Below are positions 1-9,178 of a stretch of DNA of 30,600 nucleotides, piece after piece (within the stretch, counting starts at the first letter, position 1; every line of letters begins with the position of its first letter). A model generated the notes under the pieces. The model saw nothing but the letters and a program-made list of their open reading frames with translations. It did no database searches and was not told the origin of the DNA. Made by a program: the position numbers and the translations under genes. The stretch is from contig JBGSKY010000248.1 in NCBI GenBank assembly GCA_041740995.1, positions 1 to 30,600 on the forward strand, written 5' to 3'. The stretch comes from JBGSKY01 sp041740995 (lineage in GTDB: Bacteria > Planctomycetota > Planctomycetia > Pirellulales > Pirellulaceae).

Positions 1-63
1 TGGGGTTGGCAATCGATCATAGCGGTTTCCACTAGCCAAGTCCTCTCAACGCCAGCTAAATGA
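1..63 (+). CDS. C-terminal end of an unidentified upstream gene (partial)
   Basis: Frame 1 is open from the left edge to a TGA at 61-63, giving about 20 residues ending in LSTPAK. The other two forward frames stop early (at about 19 and 33). The stop overlaps the nusB start codon as ATGA, the usual sign of translational coupling in an operon. In many bacteria the gene before nusB is ribH, but the visible residues are too few to support that, so no function is assigned. Confidence 0.4.
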   Translation, partial: WGWQSIIAVSTSQVLSTPAK

Positions 64-491
64 CCACCCGACGACGAGCCCGAGAAATCGTCTTGCAAGT
101 GCTCTTCCAAGACGATTTGAATCCGACGCGTAATCTTGCCCTGGATGACAACTTTATTACTGCCCGGATGTTGGCAAATAAACCGTTGGTCAAGTTCGCA
201 AAAGATCTGCTGCAAGGCGTTCGAAAAAATCGCGAGCAACTGGACAAATCGATCAGCGAGTTTGCGGTGAACTGGTCGGTGAAAAGAATGTCAACGATCG
301 ACCGAAACATCTTGCGGTTGGCGACGTTCGAATTGCTGCATAACGATGTTCCGGATCGCGTTGCGATCAATGAAGCGATCGAACTGGCGAAGCGTTACGG
401 GCATCAGAATTCAAGCAGTTTTGTCAACGGTATTCTCGACCGAACTAGCAAAATGAAGAATGCGCCGGTCGCGGATTCTCCGACCGCGTAA
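60..491 (+). CDS. nusB: Transcription antitermination protein NusB
   Basis: The 143-residue product matches NusB in length and layout. NusB pairs with S10 (NusE) and binds boxA RNA in ribosomal RNA antitermination. The basic N-terminus (TTRRRAREIVLQVLFQ) is the typical RNA-binding helix. The C-terminal half carries the family signature RNILRLATFELL, then PDRVAINEAIELAKRYG, then SSSFVNGILD. The start overlaps the preceding stop as ATGA, and the stop overlaps the next possible ATG (TAATG at 488-493), so it sits inside a coupled operon. No defect is seen; the assignment is firm. Confidence 0.96.
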   Translation: MTTRRRAREIVLQVLFQDDLNPTRNLALDDNFITARMLANKPLVKFAKDLLQGVRKNREQLDKSISEFAVNWSVKRMSTIDRNILRLATFELLHNDVPDRVAINEAIELAKRYGHQNSSSFVNGILDRTSKMKNAPVADSPTA

Positions 492-559
492 TGACCACGA
501 GTCGCTGGCGAACTTTCGCTGGGTACAAATTTTTGGCGCCATTTTCAAGTCAGTCATTC

Positions 560-1531
560 ATGCGAGTCTTATCTGGAATTCAACCGACTGGGCGATTTCA
601 TTGGGGCAACTATTTCGGTGCAATTCGTCAGTACATCGAATTGCAACATGATCACGATGGCTTTTATTTTATTGCCGACTTACATGCCTTGACGACCGTT
701 CGCGATCCACAAACGCTGAGCGGTTACGTGCGGGATGCGGCCTTGGATTTATTGGCGTTGGGTTTGGATCCAGCCAAAGCAACTCTGTTTGTTCAGTCCG
801 CTGTGCCTGAAGTTTCGGAGCTCTGCTGGATCTTGATGACAGGCACACCAATCGGCTTGCTAGAACGCTGCCATGCGTACAAAGACAAAAAAGCTCGAGG
901 TGTGTCGGCGGATGCGGGACTCTTTACGTATCCAGTCCTGATGGCGGCGGATATCTTGGCTTACGATTCGAATTGGGTTCCCGTTGGCGAAGATCAAATT
1001 CAGCATATCGAGGTCTGTCGCGATCTGGCGCGTTCATTCAACGCACATTACGGCGAGGTCTTCAAGCTGCCCGAGGCGCGGGTGCTAAAAGATGCCAGCA
1101 AGGTGCCCGGCACCGACGGCGAAAAGATGAGCAAGAGCTATGACAATACGATTGGTATGTTTGAAGATCCCAAAGCGGCTCGCAAAAAAATCATGCGGAT
1201 CGCAACTGATTCGCGAGCGATGGAAGAGCCAAAAGATCCCGCAACTGACAACTTGTTCGCCCTGTTGCGATTAATGGCCAGCGAGCAAGAGGTCAGCGAA
1301 GTTGCTGAGATCTATCGTCGTGGCGGCTTTGGATATGGCGAGATGAAAAAACGTGTTGCCGATGCGAGCGATGCATTTTTTGCAACCGCACGTCAACGAC
1401 GGACTGAATTGGAAGCTGATCCAGACCAGGTCGATTCGATCTTGGCCGAGGGTGCTGCGAAGGCTCGAAAAGTGGCCGGTGACGTTCTGCATCGAGCGCA
1501 ACAAGCTTGCGGATTGATTAGGAGCCTTTGA
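560..1531 (+). CDS. trpS: Tryptophan--tRNA ligase
   Basis: Class I aminoacyl-tRNA synthetase that charges tRNA-Trp in the cytoplasm. From the ATG at 560 the protein has 323 residues, close to the usual bacterial TrpS length. It opens with MRVLSGIQPTGRFHWGNYFG, the normal TrpS N-terminus with the HIGH-type signature HWGN at residues 14-17. The KMSKS loop is intact at residues 189-193 (GEKMSKSYDN). The frame is open back to an ATG at 491 that overlaps the nusB stop; that longer start would add 23 unconserved residues. I prefer 560 on homology, but coupling from 491 cannot be excluded because neither start has a clear Shine-Dalgarno. acpS follows directly. Confidence 0.95.
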   Translation: MRVLSGIQPTGRFHWGNYFGAIRQYIELQHDHDGFYFIADLHALTTVRDPQTLSGYVRDAALDLLALGLDPAKATLFVQSAVPEVSELCWILMTGTPIGLLERCHAYKDKKARGVSADAGLFTYPVLMAADILAYDSNWVPVGEDQIQHIEVCRDLARSFNAHYGEVFKLPEARVLKDASKVPGTDGEKMSKSYDNTIGMFEDPKAARKKIMRIATDSRAMEEPKDPATDNLFALLRLMASEQEVSEVAEIYRRGGFGYGEMKKRVADASDAFFATARQRRTELEADPDQVDSILAEGAAKARKVAGDVLHRAQQACGLIRSL

Positions 1532-1532
1532 G

Positions 1533-1940
1533 ATGACAACTGCACCGATTCGAGTGCCAGGTTCAGTAATCAGCGTGGGAACCGACATTATCGAATGCGT
1601 TCGGATCGCGCAAATGATCGATCGTCACGGCGAGTTGTTTTTACATCGCGTGTTCACCGTTCGTGAAATTGTCTACTGTGCCGCAAGAAGGACTTCGACG
1701 CAACATTATGCGGGTCGATGGGCTGCCAAAGAAGCGGTTCTCAAGACTCTCGGGACCGGCTGGACGCGAGGCATTCGTTGGACGGACGTGGAGGTCCAAA
1801 AGGCGACGTCCGGTAGTCCCTCAATCTTGCTACACAATCGCGCGGCGGAGATTGCATCGCAGATCGGTATTACTCAGGTGATGATATCGATTTCCCATTG
1901 CCGCTCACACGCCGTCGCCTTTGCAACCGCTGTTGGATAA
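1533..1940 (+). CDS. acpS: Holo-[acyl-carrier-protein] synthase
   Basis: Transfers phosphopantetheine from CoA to the serine of acyl carrier protein, using Mg2+. The 135-residue length fits the trimeric AcpS family. Family motifs are in order: VGTDIIEC with metal-binding D18, FTVREI near residue 41, GRWAAKEAVLKTLGTG with E67, and the C-terminal ISISHCRSHAVAFA. The gene starts one base after the trpS stop, so it is the last gene of the nusB-trpS-acpS unit. It faces the convergent membrane-fusion gene across a 75-bp gap holding a small hairpin. Confidence 0.94.
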   Translation: MTTAPIRVPGSVISVGTDIIECVRIAQMIDRHGELFLHRVFTVREIVYCAARRTSTQHYAGRWAAKEAVLKTLGTGWTRGIRWTDVEVQKATSGSPSILLHNRAAEIASQIGITQVMISISHCRSHAVAFATAVG

Positions 1941-1996
1941 AGCTGGGCAACGCAAAATTTCTCGTTCAGCGTAATCAAACATCGAAGAGCTTGATG

Positions 1997-2014
1997 GTAG
2001 GCCGATCCTACTTT
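1997..2014 (+). terminator. Possible weak terminator after acpS
   Basis: GTAGG (1997-2001) and CCTAC (2007-2011) form a five-base-pair stem with a five-base loop, followed by TTT. It lies in the short gap between convergent genes, where a terminator is expected. The stem is short and the T-run weak, so this is tentative. Confidence 0.3.
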
Positions 2015-2015
2015 G

Positions 2016-3698
2016 TCAACGTTCAAAGCGTACGATATCAGAGCCATCGCCCATTATCGCGGCAAGCGGCGTGATGATGACCTGGGTTCCAGGTTGTAGC
2101 GTTTCAGTGGCTTGAATTGCCCAGAACTCGCCGCTTGGATCGAGGCCGCGCTTGGCGAGCTGGTCGGCAACCGCCTTCACGTCAGGACGTTCTACCAGTC
2201 GGACTGTTCGAACGTTGGATATGACCTCGACGCGACCCACGTTCCAAATATCGGCCGGAACTTCCGGTGCGTCTTTAGTCTTTTCATCGGCCGCATTTGA
2301 TGAATGCTCACCCTTTTTGCCGACCAATTTTGTGTTGCCGATGGGCGTCAACGCCGTGTTTTTACTTACCAAGTTCTTAAGTGCAGCTTTGTCTTCGCTA
2401 AACTTCCAGACATCACCGCCTGGGCGAACGGCCAGTTTCGGGACTAGGACCATCGCGCGACTGGGCGTTGTTTTGAAAACGGCTTGGACGTACATGCCTC
2501 TCAGAAGTGCGGGAACCAAGCGACGATTGCTGGTATCGGGCGAGTGTGTTTGCGATTCGCTCGAAACAACCCGGACTTTTCGTGGTTCGGGAACTGTCAC
2601 TCGTACCGATATCGTGCGGCTTTGAAGATCGACGCCAACACCTTCGTAACGGCTAAGGATGCCGTCCCATTGGTACTGGGTACTCTCGCGACCAGCCAAT
2701 CGGTAGACGATCGTCACTGGCGTTTGGGGCAATTGGTAGCTTTGCGAAATACGTTCGGTAATCACCGATGTTTCTTGGTTGGCCGAGCTGTCGACGACCG
2801 ACTCGACTTCAGTAACTTTGGCATTACCAGCGTCATTTTGATCAAGAATTGCGGCTAGCTGGTCGGTACGCAAGTCGATCGAAACCTCTGCACAACTTGT
2901 ATCTTCCATCGTACAAAGCGTCTGACCGCGGGTCACAAACGAGTCTGTTTGAGCGTTTTCGTTGACGATGATTCCAGCAATCGGAGCTCGAATTTCTGTC
3001 CGGGCGAGATTGACTTTGGCTTGTTCAAGCTGTGAAATCGCGAGTTTCTCTGCCAGCTCAATTCGCGTGCGACGTGTTCGCAACAAGTCCAATTGATTTT
3101 GCAGCGTTGTAACTGTGTTGACACTTGCCAGACGGCTTCGACTAGCGGCGTCCAACTCTGTTGCGCTTGCATATCCGGATGGCAAGTCGAGCAAACGCTT
3201 TATCTCGCGATCTTGAATCTCCAAGTCTTGTTCGGCAACGCTGACTAGTCGCTCGGAGTTCGAAATCTCCTGTTCCAATTCCTGTTGTTGCGAATATTCG
3301 CTTTGACGTTGCGCGGTCAGTCGTTCAACGTCGAGCTTGTAATCTTGGTCGTCGATTTTGAATAGTAATTCATTCGCCTCGCAATAATTTCCTGCACGGC
3401 ATTTTTCGTTTTTGTAGACGACGCGCCCAGCGACTTCGGCTGCGAGCGAAATTTCACGAAACGGAACGACCACGCCGTTGCATTCGATATCGAGTGTTTG
3501 GCTTGGGTCGTAAGACATCACCTCGGCGACTTCGACGATCGGAATTCTCAGCAAAACCGCTTCGACGCTGTTATCTGTCTGGATAATTTGCTGGGGCTTG
3601 GACTCGCCCATGGCGAAATAAATCAGCAAGGCAATCGCAACAATACCGCTAGGAATTGCGACACCAACAATCAGCGTCTGAACGGCGTTTTTCTGCAC
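2016..3698 (-). CDS. HlyD/RND-type periplasmic adaptor (membrane fusion) protein
   Basis: Membrane-fusion proteins link an inner-membrane exporter to the outer envelope. This one has 560 residues, starts at GTG (3698), and has an N-terminal membrane anchor at about residues 8-30. Next comes a first lipoyl half (EVAGRVVYKNEKCRAGNYCEAN, about 88-109, broken here as GRVVYKNEKC and RAGNYCEANE), then a long Gln/Glu-rich coiled-coil hairpin (about 115-225), then a second lipoyl half around RAPIAGIIVNENAQTDSFV, and beta-barrel regions. The family is usually about 350-450 residues; the extra length is in the C-terminal half. The usual valine-rich lipoyl turn is replaced by a segment with Cys100 and Cys106. 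No transporter or outer-membrane channel gene is adjacent, so the substrate is unknown. Confidence 0.85.
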   Translation of the reverse strand: MQKNAVQTLIVGVAIPSGIVAIALLIYFAMGESKPQQIIQTDNSVEAVLLRIPIVEVAEVMSYDPSQTLDIECNGVVVPFREISLAAEVAGRVVYKNEKCRAGNYCEANELLFKIDDQDYKLDVERLTAQRQSEYSQQQELEQEISNSERLVSVAEQDLEIQDREIKRLLDLPSGYASATELDAASRSRLASVNTVTTLQNQLDLLRTRRTRIELAEKLAISQLEQAKVNLARTEIRAPIAGIIVNENAQTDSFVTRGQTLCTMEDTSCAEVSIDLRTDQLAAILDQNDAGNAKVTEVESVVDSSANQETSVITERISQSYQLPQTPVTIVYRLAGRESTQYQWDGILSRYEGVGVDLQSRTISVRVTVPEPRKVRVVSSESQTHSPDTSNRRLVPALLRGMYVQAVFKTTPSRAMVLVPKLAVRPGGDVWKFSEDKAALKNLVSKNTALTPIGNTKLVGKKGEHSSNAADEKTKDAPEVPADIWNVGRVEVISNVRTVRLVERPDVKAVADQLAKRGLDPSGEFWAIQATETLQPGTQVIITPLAAIMGDGSDIVRFER

Positions 3699-3836
3699 AG
3701 TCTTAAAGTTCTCAATCTAATCGTAAGCAAATCACCGCACGCACGATGCGTTACCGTTTGGTATTAGGCGCGACACAGGCCAGCGGAAAATTCACCGTAA
3801 CTCTTCGGACGATTGTAGATTGTCGGAGCCGTCATG

Positions 3837-6089
3837 TTAACTGAACAATCGAGATAAATTCATCACGTCGTTGATGATCACAAAGACCATTAGACTCAGC
3901 AGGGCTAAAACTCCGCCGAGCGTCAATTGCATCTGTAAATTCTCATCGACCGGCTTGCCACGGATTGCTTCGTAGGCCAAAAACACCATGTGACCGCCAT
4001 CGAGGGCTGGAATTGGCAAGAAATTGATGACCGCCAAGTTCGCGCTGAGCATAGTCAGAAACAGAAGCAAGCGAGTTGGACCGGCGGCTGCCTCTTGAGA
4101 CGCGGCGTAGAAAATCACGCCCGGTCCGCCCATCATTCGCAAATTCATTTTGCCAGTCGCCAGCATCCGCAGAAAGTCGACAACACCGAGCATTCGATGT
4201 TTGACCTCATCGACCCCGAGGACCAAAGCGGTGCCAAAATTGCTCTCAACATACGTCCCGCTGAAGGGCGAAAATGCGACGCCGCGGTCCGAAGCCGACC
4301 AATCTTTGTCGAATTGGACTTGAACATCGCACTGATTGATTTCCGCATCTCGTTTGTAAGACAGCTTCACAGTCGATCCTACAGGCAGTTCTTGGATCAT
4401 TTCATTTAAAAAGACAGAGTTTCGGAAACCATCAAGTGTTTGCTCTTCAAACGCTCCATTTCCACGAAACATTTTCTTGTAAACTTCACCGAGCTCTCCG
4501 TCGGCAGGCATGATCTGGACTTGTTGCACCAAATCGCCCGCTTTCAAACCCGATTTCTCCGCTAGCGAATCGGGTTCGACACGGCTGACTTCGCGCAACA
4601 CGCTGACAACCAGACCGGAGCCTGGCAGCTCGTATCCCGCCACCGCTTCGCGACCGTAACCGATGTGTGAAAGGATGAATTGCTCGGGCACTTGCCACGC
4701 AAATTCGTAAGTTTCATCGGTGTTTTCCGCACCATCGTTTGCCATTCGCTTCAAAGTCAACGTGGCAGTCTTCCCAGCGAGTTTCGCAACGGCCAAATGC
4801 AGTGTTAATCCGTCTTCGATCGGCTCGCCGTTCAACATCGTTGGTCGATCACCCAAGCCGACTTTCGCTTCTTCGGCCAAGGTGCCCTTACCAATCGCTT
4901 TGACTGGCCCAACAGCCATTGAAATGCCGAGCGTTCGACGCGGAACCGGTTGCCAAGTTACGTCGCGAGTCTGCGATGATGCAGCGTCACCCGATTTGCC
5001 TTCGGCGTTTGCTGCTGCGACGGTGACAGTCACTGGTTTATCAAATTTCGGATCGAGAAGCTTTTGCAGTTCAAACAAGCCCGCGGCAGGCTGGCCTGGG
5101 AAATTCGGCAATGGCTGACCGTCGATCGCGACGATTCGTTCGTCAAGATTGAAATCTGGCAGCGTCACTGGGCTGTTGGGCAGTTTGGATTCATAAACGA
5201 TTTTGCGATCGAAAACGCTCGTCCCCATGATTTTGGCCATCATCGCCGACGTCACGCCGATCGTCATGTACTTGCCGCGTTCGTCGTGTTCGCGAGTGCC
5301 GACAAAATTAAATTCTTTGCGTTCACCGTCTCGCAAAACGACCATTGAAAGCGGTTCTTCGGGGCTGCGAATCCCGTGCATCACCACCGCCTCGGTCATA
5401 TCGGTAAAACGCAGTTCGTCAGTTTCCGGGCGGCTGTTATCGACGTTAATGAATTGATCACCTGGTTGCAAACCATTAACCCAAGCTGGATCGCCGGGCA
5501 GCGTCGAACCAACAATCGACGGATTGTACGGCACGCCAATCATGAACGCGGCGGCGGCGAAAATCGCTCCGAAAATCAAGTTCATGATCACGCCAGCGGA
5601 AATGATGACCATCCGCGCGTATACCGGTTTGGCTGGATAAGATCGTGGGTCCAAGCCTGTGGCTGTCAGTTCGACCGAATCGCCGCCGGCCTCGCGAATT
5701 CGTTTCGCTTCCTGTTCCGCCTTGCGAGGATCGTCGTCTTGGCCCAGCATCTTGACGTATCCGCCCAGCGGGATCGCACCGATACCGTATTCGGTTTCGC
5801 CCCACTGAAAATGCACTAGCTTGGCCGGCAACTTGATTGGCCCGATTGAAATTGGCACGTCGAAACCGACGTAAAACTTTTCACATTTCACGCCGAAAGT
5901 TTTGGCTGCTAAAAAATGTCCTAATTCGTGCACAAAAATGACGAACCCCAACCCCAGGGCGACCATTGCAATCGTGTAAAACGAAGTCAAATAACCGGCC
6001 AGCGTCGACGGCTCGGCGATCTCGGTAGCGGCCAGCAACCACGTCATGGTCGGTAAAAACCCATCTTGCAAACTTAAAAACGTGTTCAT
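3837..6089 (-). CDS. rseP: RseP-type site-2 intramembrane metalloprotease (M50 family) with PDZ-like domains
   Basis: Membrane zinc protease of the site-2 family, which in other bacteria cleaves anti-sigma factors and signal-peptide remnants. The zinc site HELGH is at residues 54-58 inside a predicted membrane helix. The third-ligand motif (NFLPIPALDGGHM) lies near residue 696, followed by the last membrane helices. Between them is a very long periplasmic region with several PDZ-like stretches (for example GSTLPGDPAWVNGLQPGDQF and DSLAEKSGLKAGDLV). At 750 residues it far exceeds E. coli RseP (about 450). I chose the ATG at 6089 because it overlaps the dxr stop as ATGA and has AAAAGG upstream; the frame is open back to 6143. 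It follows dxr in one operon. Confidence 0.92.
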   Translation of the reverse strand: MNTFLSLQDGFLPTMTWLLAATEIAEPSTLAGYLTSFYTIAMVALGLGFVIFVHELGHFLAAKTFGVKCEKFYVGFDVPISIGPIKLPAKLVHFQWGETEYGIGAIPLGGYVKMLGQDDDPRKAEQEAKRIREAGGDSVELTATGLDPRSYPAKPVYARMVIISAGVIMNLIFGAIFAAAAFMIGVPYNPSIVGSTLPGDPAWVNGLQPGDQFINVDNSRPETDELRFTDMTEAVVMHGIRSPEEPLSMVVLRDGERKEFNFVGTREHDERGKYMTIGVTSAMMAKIMGTSVFDRKIVYESKLPNSPVTLPDFNLDERIVAIDGQPLPNFPGQPAAGLFELQKLLDPKFDKPVTVTVAAANAEGKSGDAASSQTRDVTWQPVPRRTLGISMAVGPVKAIGKGTLAEEAKVGLGDRPTMLNGEPIEDGLTLHLAVAKLAGKTATLTLKRMANDGAENTDETYEFAWQVPEQFILSHIGYGREAVAGYELPGSGLVVSVLREVSRVEPDSLAEKSGLKAGDLVQQVQIMPADGELGEVYKKMFRGNGAFEEQTLDGFRNSVFLNEMIQELPVGSTVKLSYKRDAEINQCDVQVQFDKDWSASDRGVAFSPFSGTYVESNFGTALVLGVDEVKHRMLGVVDFLRMLATGKMNLRMMGGPGVIFYAASQEAAAGPTRLLLFLTMLSANLAVINFLPIPALDGGHMVFLAYEAIRGKPVDENLQMQLTLGGVLALLSLMVFVIINDVMNLSRLFS

Positions 6090-7279
6090 GCACAGGAGCC
6101 TTTTGCCAGTTGGCTCCATCGCAAAACCTCGCGACGAGCCCAACTGTCCAGTTCTAGGAGTTGAGTGAGAGTAGGTGAATGATCAAAGGTATGCTGATGC
6201 AGCACTTCGGCGACAGCAGTCGTGATTTCGGTGAATTTTAGCTTTTTGTCTAGGAACAACGCTACAGCAGCTTCGTTCGCCGCATTGAGCACCGCGCCAC
6301 TGGTCCCGCCAGCGGTCGCGACCTCAAAGCCTAGCTCAAGAGCCGGATAGCGGTCTAAATCGGCCGGAGCCCAGTCCAACTGCATCGCTTCCGACCAGTC
6401 CAATTTACGTGCTGGACCGGTTTTTCGTTCAGGGTACGTCAACGCATACTGAATTGGCAGCCGCATGTCAGGCGGCGAAAGCTGCGCTACGACCGAACCG
6501 TCGACGAATTCTACCATCGAATGAATGATCGATTGCGGATGGATGACGACCGAAATGTCGCAGGCTGGGACGTCAAAAAGCCAACGGGTTTCGATGATTT
6601 CGAGCGCTTTATTCATCATCGTGGCTGAATCGATGGTGATTTTGGCCCCCATTTTCCACGTCGGATGGTTCAGTGCATCTTCGACCGTCGCTTCGGCTAA
6701 TCTTTCAGCCGGCCACTGCCGCAACGAACCGCCGGAAGCCGTCAGAACCAATCGCTCGATCTGAGCTGGATGACTGGCAGCGAGGGAAGCTTGAAAGATT
6801 GCACTGTGTTCGCTGTCCACCGGCAACAGCTCGGCTCCAGACGCCTTGCACTTTTGCGTCAGCAGCGGCCCGGCCACCACCAGGGCCTCTTTATTAGCCA
6901 GCGCTAGCCGTTTTCCAGCATCTGCGGCGGCCAAGCAGCTTTCTAAACCAGCCGATCCAACAATTGCTGCTACGACAATGTCCAATTCTGGCGACTGGAC
7001 AAGCTCGACCAGCGCCTCGCGGCCAATCATAGCTTGAGGCTCGGATCTCGATCGCCAAGTCGACTGCCAAGCATTTGTGGCTGCGGTCGTTGGATCGGTC
7101 AGAACGGCAAATTTAGACTGAAACTGGTCAGCCGATTGACGTAGTTTCTCGAAGCTTTGATGGGCCGAGACCGCCCAAGCAGCAAACGGGTGACCTAACG
7201 ATTGAATCACTTCTAGCGTCGCACAGCCAATGCTTCCAGTGCAGCCCAACACGGCTACGTTTCGACGCAATTGGCTCAA
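6086..7279 (-). CDS. dxr: 1-deoxy-D-xylulose 5-phosphate reductoisomerase
   Basis: Second enzyme of the MEP isoprenoid pathway: NADPH-dependent rearrangement and reduction of DXP to MEP. The 397-residue length is standard. Seen motifs are the N-terminal nucleotide fold VLGCTGSIGCATL, LANKEALVVAG, the metal-site segment LPVDSEHSAIFQ, LTASGG, the segment KMGAKITIDSATMMNKALEI and the C-terminal LNAANEAAVALFL. The start is TTG with AGGAA about eight bases upstream (reading from 7290). Its TGA overlaps the rseP start. A dxr-rseP pairing is common in bacteria, so the context supports both calls. Confidence 0.96.
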   Translation of the reverse strand: MSQLRRNVAVLGCTGSIGCATLEVIQSLGHPFAAWAVSAHQSFEKLRQSADQFQSKFAVLTDPTTAATNAWQSTWRSRSEPQAMIGREALVELVQSPELDIVVAAIVGSAGLESCLAAADAGKRLALANKEALVVAGPLLTQKCKASGAELLPVDSEHSAIFQASLAASHPAQIERLVLTASGGSLRQWPAERLAEATVEDALNHPTWKMGAKITIDSATMMNKALEIIETRWLFDVPACDISVVIHPQSIIHSMVEFVDGSVVAQLSPPDMRLPIQYALTYPERKTGPARKLDWSEAMQLDWAPADLDRYPALELGFEVATAGGTSGAVLNAANEAAVALFLDKKLKFTEITTAVAEVLHQHTFDHSPTLTQLLELDSWARREVLRWSQLAKGSCA

Positions 7280-7460
7280 AGTCAGGTTCCTAATGATCTA
7301 CAGATGGCGATCGCACAATCTGCCAATTCTAAGACGATACGCCGTTGAGCTCAACCTCAGCCGGCTTCAATTCAGAGTAAGTCGCTGTTTCGACTTAGAT
7401 TTTTTGCAGCTGAGCGTGGACTCACCTTTCTCATCAAATATCGCCTCGAACGGCCTTTGG

Positions 7461-8927
7461 CTAGTTTTGGATAGCGTGGGGAGCAACACCGCTGAAAACT
7501 TGGCCACTTTGCAAACCACGCCATCGCAACCAACGCTGCCCCATCGATGTTGAAGTTGCAAAATCTTGATAGCACGACGTCATTAAGCCCAACGAGATCG
7601 CAACTAACGTATTCTCGATGGTTGAAAACGAAATCTCGTGAAAGGCCATCTGGATCGCATGGCAAGCGACTACACCGCAAGCAAAAATTGCTGAAGCTCG
7701 CGCCCAGGGAGGTGCTGCGTTGTTTTGGTAAAGCCGAACGCCAATTCGGGCAAACGCGATGACCACCCCAGCGTACAAAATACCGCCAATCAACCCGAGA
7801 TCGACCAAGATACTGGCATATGAATTGTGATGCACATAACCGCGAATCGACTCCAAGCGGATCGTCGTCGTTCGGTCATCAAGATACGGTCGATTATAAA
7901 CTTGGAATTGATTAAAACCGAAACCAGCAATCGGTCGATCCTTGATCATTAAATAAGAAACGTAAGCAAAAGCGCCTCGCATCCTGGTGCTTTCCAACGT
8001 CTCCGCTTCAGAATATTCTCGCTTGAACGCGATCAGCGACGGACCAATCACGACTCCGCCAAAAGCTCCTGCCAGCATCAAGCCGCCAAGCGTCATCGTT
8101 CGCATCTTTCCACGCAACATCAAACAGAGCGACACCAATAAGATAACCGCCGTGCCCATCCAAATACTACGCGTCTTGGTCAAATAAATTGCCAATAGAA
8201 AAAGCGGCGTTAAAAACGCTGTCACGGTCCACGCCCATCGTTCATAACGTCGCAAGAACAAGACGTATGTCCAAAGCGCGATCAAGCAAAAATTCAAACA
8301 GACGCCCAACCGCACCGATTGCAACATCGGCCCGCGAGCGCGACCAAAGTGAATCCCCAACGATGGATCGCCGATAAACTTTGGAAAAACTAGCGACCAC
8401 ATTGCCAGCGACTCAAGTACCGCGGTGATCGACAAATAAACGCCAAAGAGCAACAGCAAAACGATCGCTGGATAAATCGATGCTGGCGTAATTCGCGAAA
8501 CACGCAGCAATGCATACACAAAGATTGGAATCAAGTAGCCATTGATCAAATGCATAATTGTTGACGGCTGATCGGGCACTTGAGCTGAAAGTGGAAATCC
8601 AACAATTCGAAATATCAGCCAGAACACAAAACTGCACAGGAGTAAATCGCCACTGTGCAATTGTCTCCAACGAATTCGTCCAACGCGCCAGTTGTAAACG
8701 ATTTGAACAATTAAGCAGACGATCCAAAATCGATCTAACGTCCAAGTCAATCCTCCAGCGTCGATGCCAAAGAACTCAGAAGAGAAGATGCTTGTGACGG
8801 ATAGAAATATTGCGCAGCCCAATGGCAGATCGTGATAACGCAAAAACGTTAACGACCAAACGGCCATGGCGATGGCAAGAATGATGACTGCAAATTCCAT
8901 AACTTCGGAAAACTCCCCCGCAACCAT
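7461..8927 (-). CDS. O-antigen ligase/polymerase-like membrane protein (Wzy_C family)
   Basis: A 488-residue polytopic membrane protein with about ten or more hydrophobic segments. The later part carries the family pattern: KTRSIWMG after a membrane helix, then IKDRPIAGFGFNQFQVYN, then YVHHNSYASILVDLGLIGG (about residue 363 on), matching the periplasmic loop and H-N-x-Y motif of O-antigen ligases and polymerases. Such proteins move or polymerise lipid-linked glycans at the outer face of the inner membrane. It diverges from a deacetylase-glycosyltransferase pair, consistent with an envelope polysaccharide locus. The ATG at 8900 (residue 10) is an alternative start with GGGGGAG upstream. Ligase cannot be told from polymerase by sequence alone. 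Confidence 0.8.
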   Translation of the reverse strand: MVAGEFSEVMEFAVIILAIAMAVWSLTFLRYHDLPLGCAIFLSVTSIFSSEFFGIDAGGLTWTLDRFWIVCLIVQIVYNWRVGRIRWRQLHSGDLLLCSFVFWLIFRIVGFPLSAQVPDQPSTIMHLINGYLIPIFVYALLRVSRITPASIYPAIVLLLLFGVYLSITAVLESLAMWSLVFPKFIGDPSLGIHFGRARGPMLQSVRLGVCLNFCLIALWTYVLFLRRYERWAWTVTAFLTPLFLLAIYLTKTRSIWMGTAVILLVSLCLMLRGKMRTMTLGGLMLAGAFGGVVIGPSLIAFKREYSEAETLESTRMRGAFAYVSYLMIKDRPIAGFGFNQFQVYNRPYLDDRTTTIRLESIRGYVHHNSYASILVDLGLIGGILYAGVVIAFARIGVRLYQNNAAPPWARASAIFACGVVACHAIQMAFHEISFSTIENTLVAISLGLMTSCYQDFATSTSMGQRWLRWRGLQSGQVFSGVAPHAIQN

Positions 8928-9178
8928 AACCTCTCGCTAGACTCTCGCCAGAATTGCTGAAGAAATAGCCTGCCGGTACGCTTTCCTCGCGCGACGATGT
9001 CCGCTTGATCGTTGCATTCGTCACAGACGGTAAAGTTTTCGTCATGTTCATGTTCGATCGCTCAGCCACAATTTGCGGAGGCGACTAGTGTGAGCCACAT
9101 AACATTGTCAAGTTTTGGGAATTGTAGCCTCACAAGTTTTGCAATTGCTGCTGCCCGTCGTCAAAATCATGCTGTTCA
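8928..9178. other. Divergent intergenic region, likely carrying promoters for both flanking units
   Basis: A 251-bp spacer between the divergently transcribed O-antigen ligase-like gene and the deacetylase operon. It must hold the promoters of one or both. I see no convincing -35/-10 pair, operator repeat or small gene in it. Confidence 0.4.

Noticed and set aside
491..559. Longer N-terminus for TrpS from the ATG overlapping nusB
   Set aside because: The 23 added residues do not resemble TrpS, whose conserved start fits the ATG at 560. Kept as an alternative.
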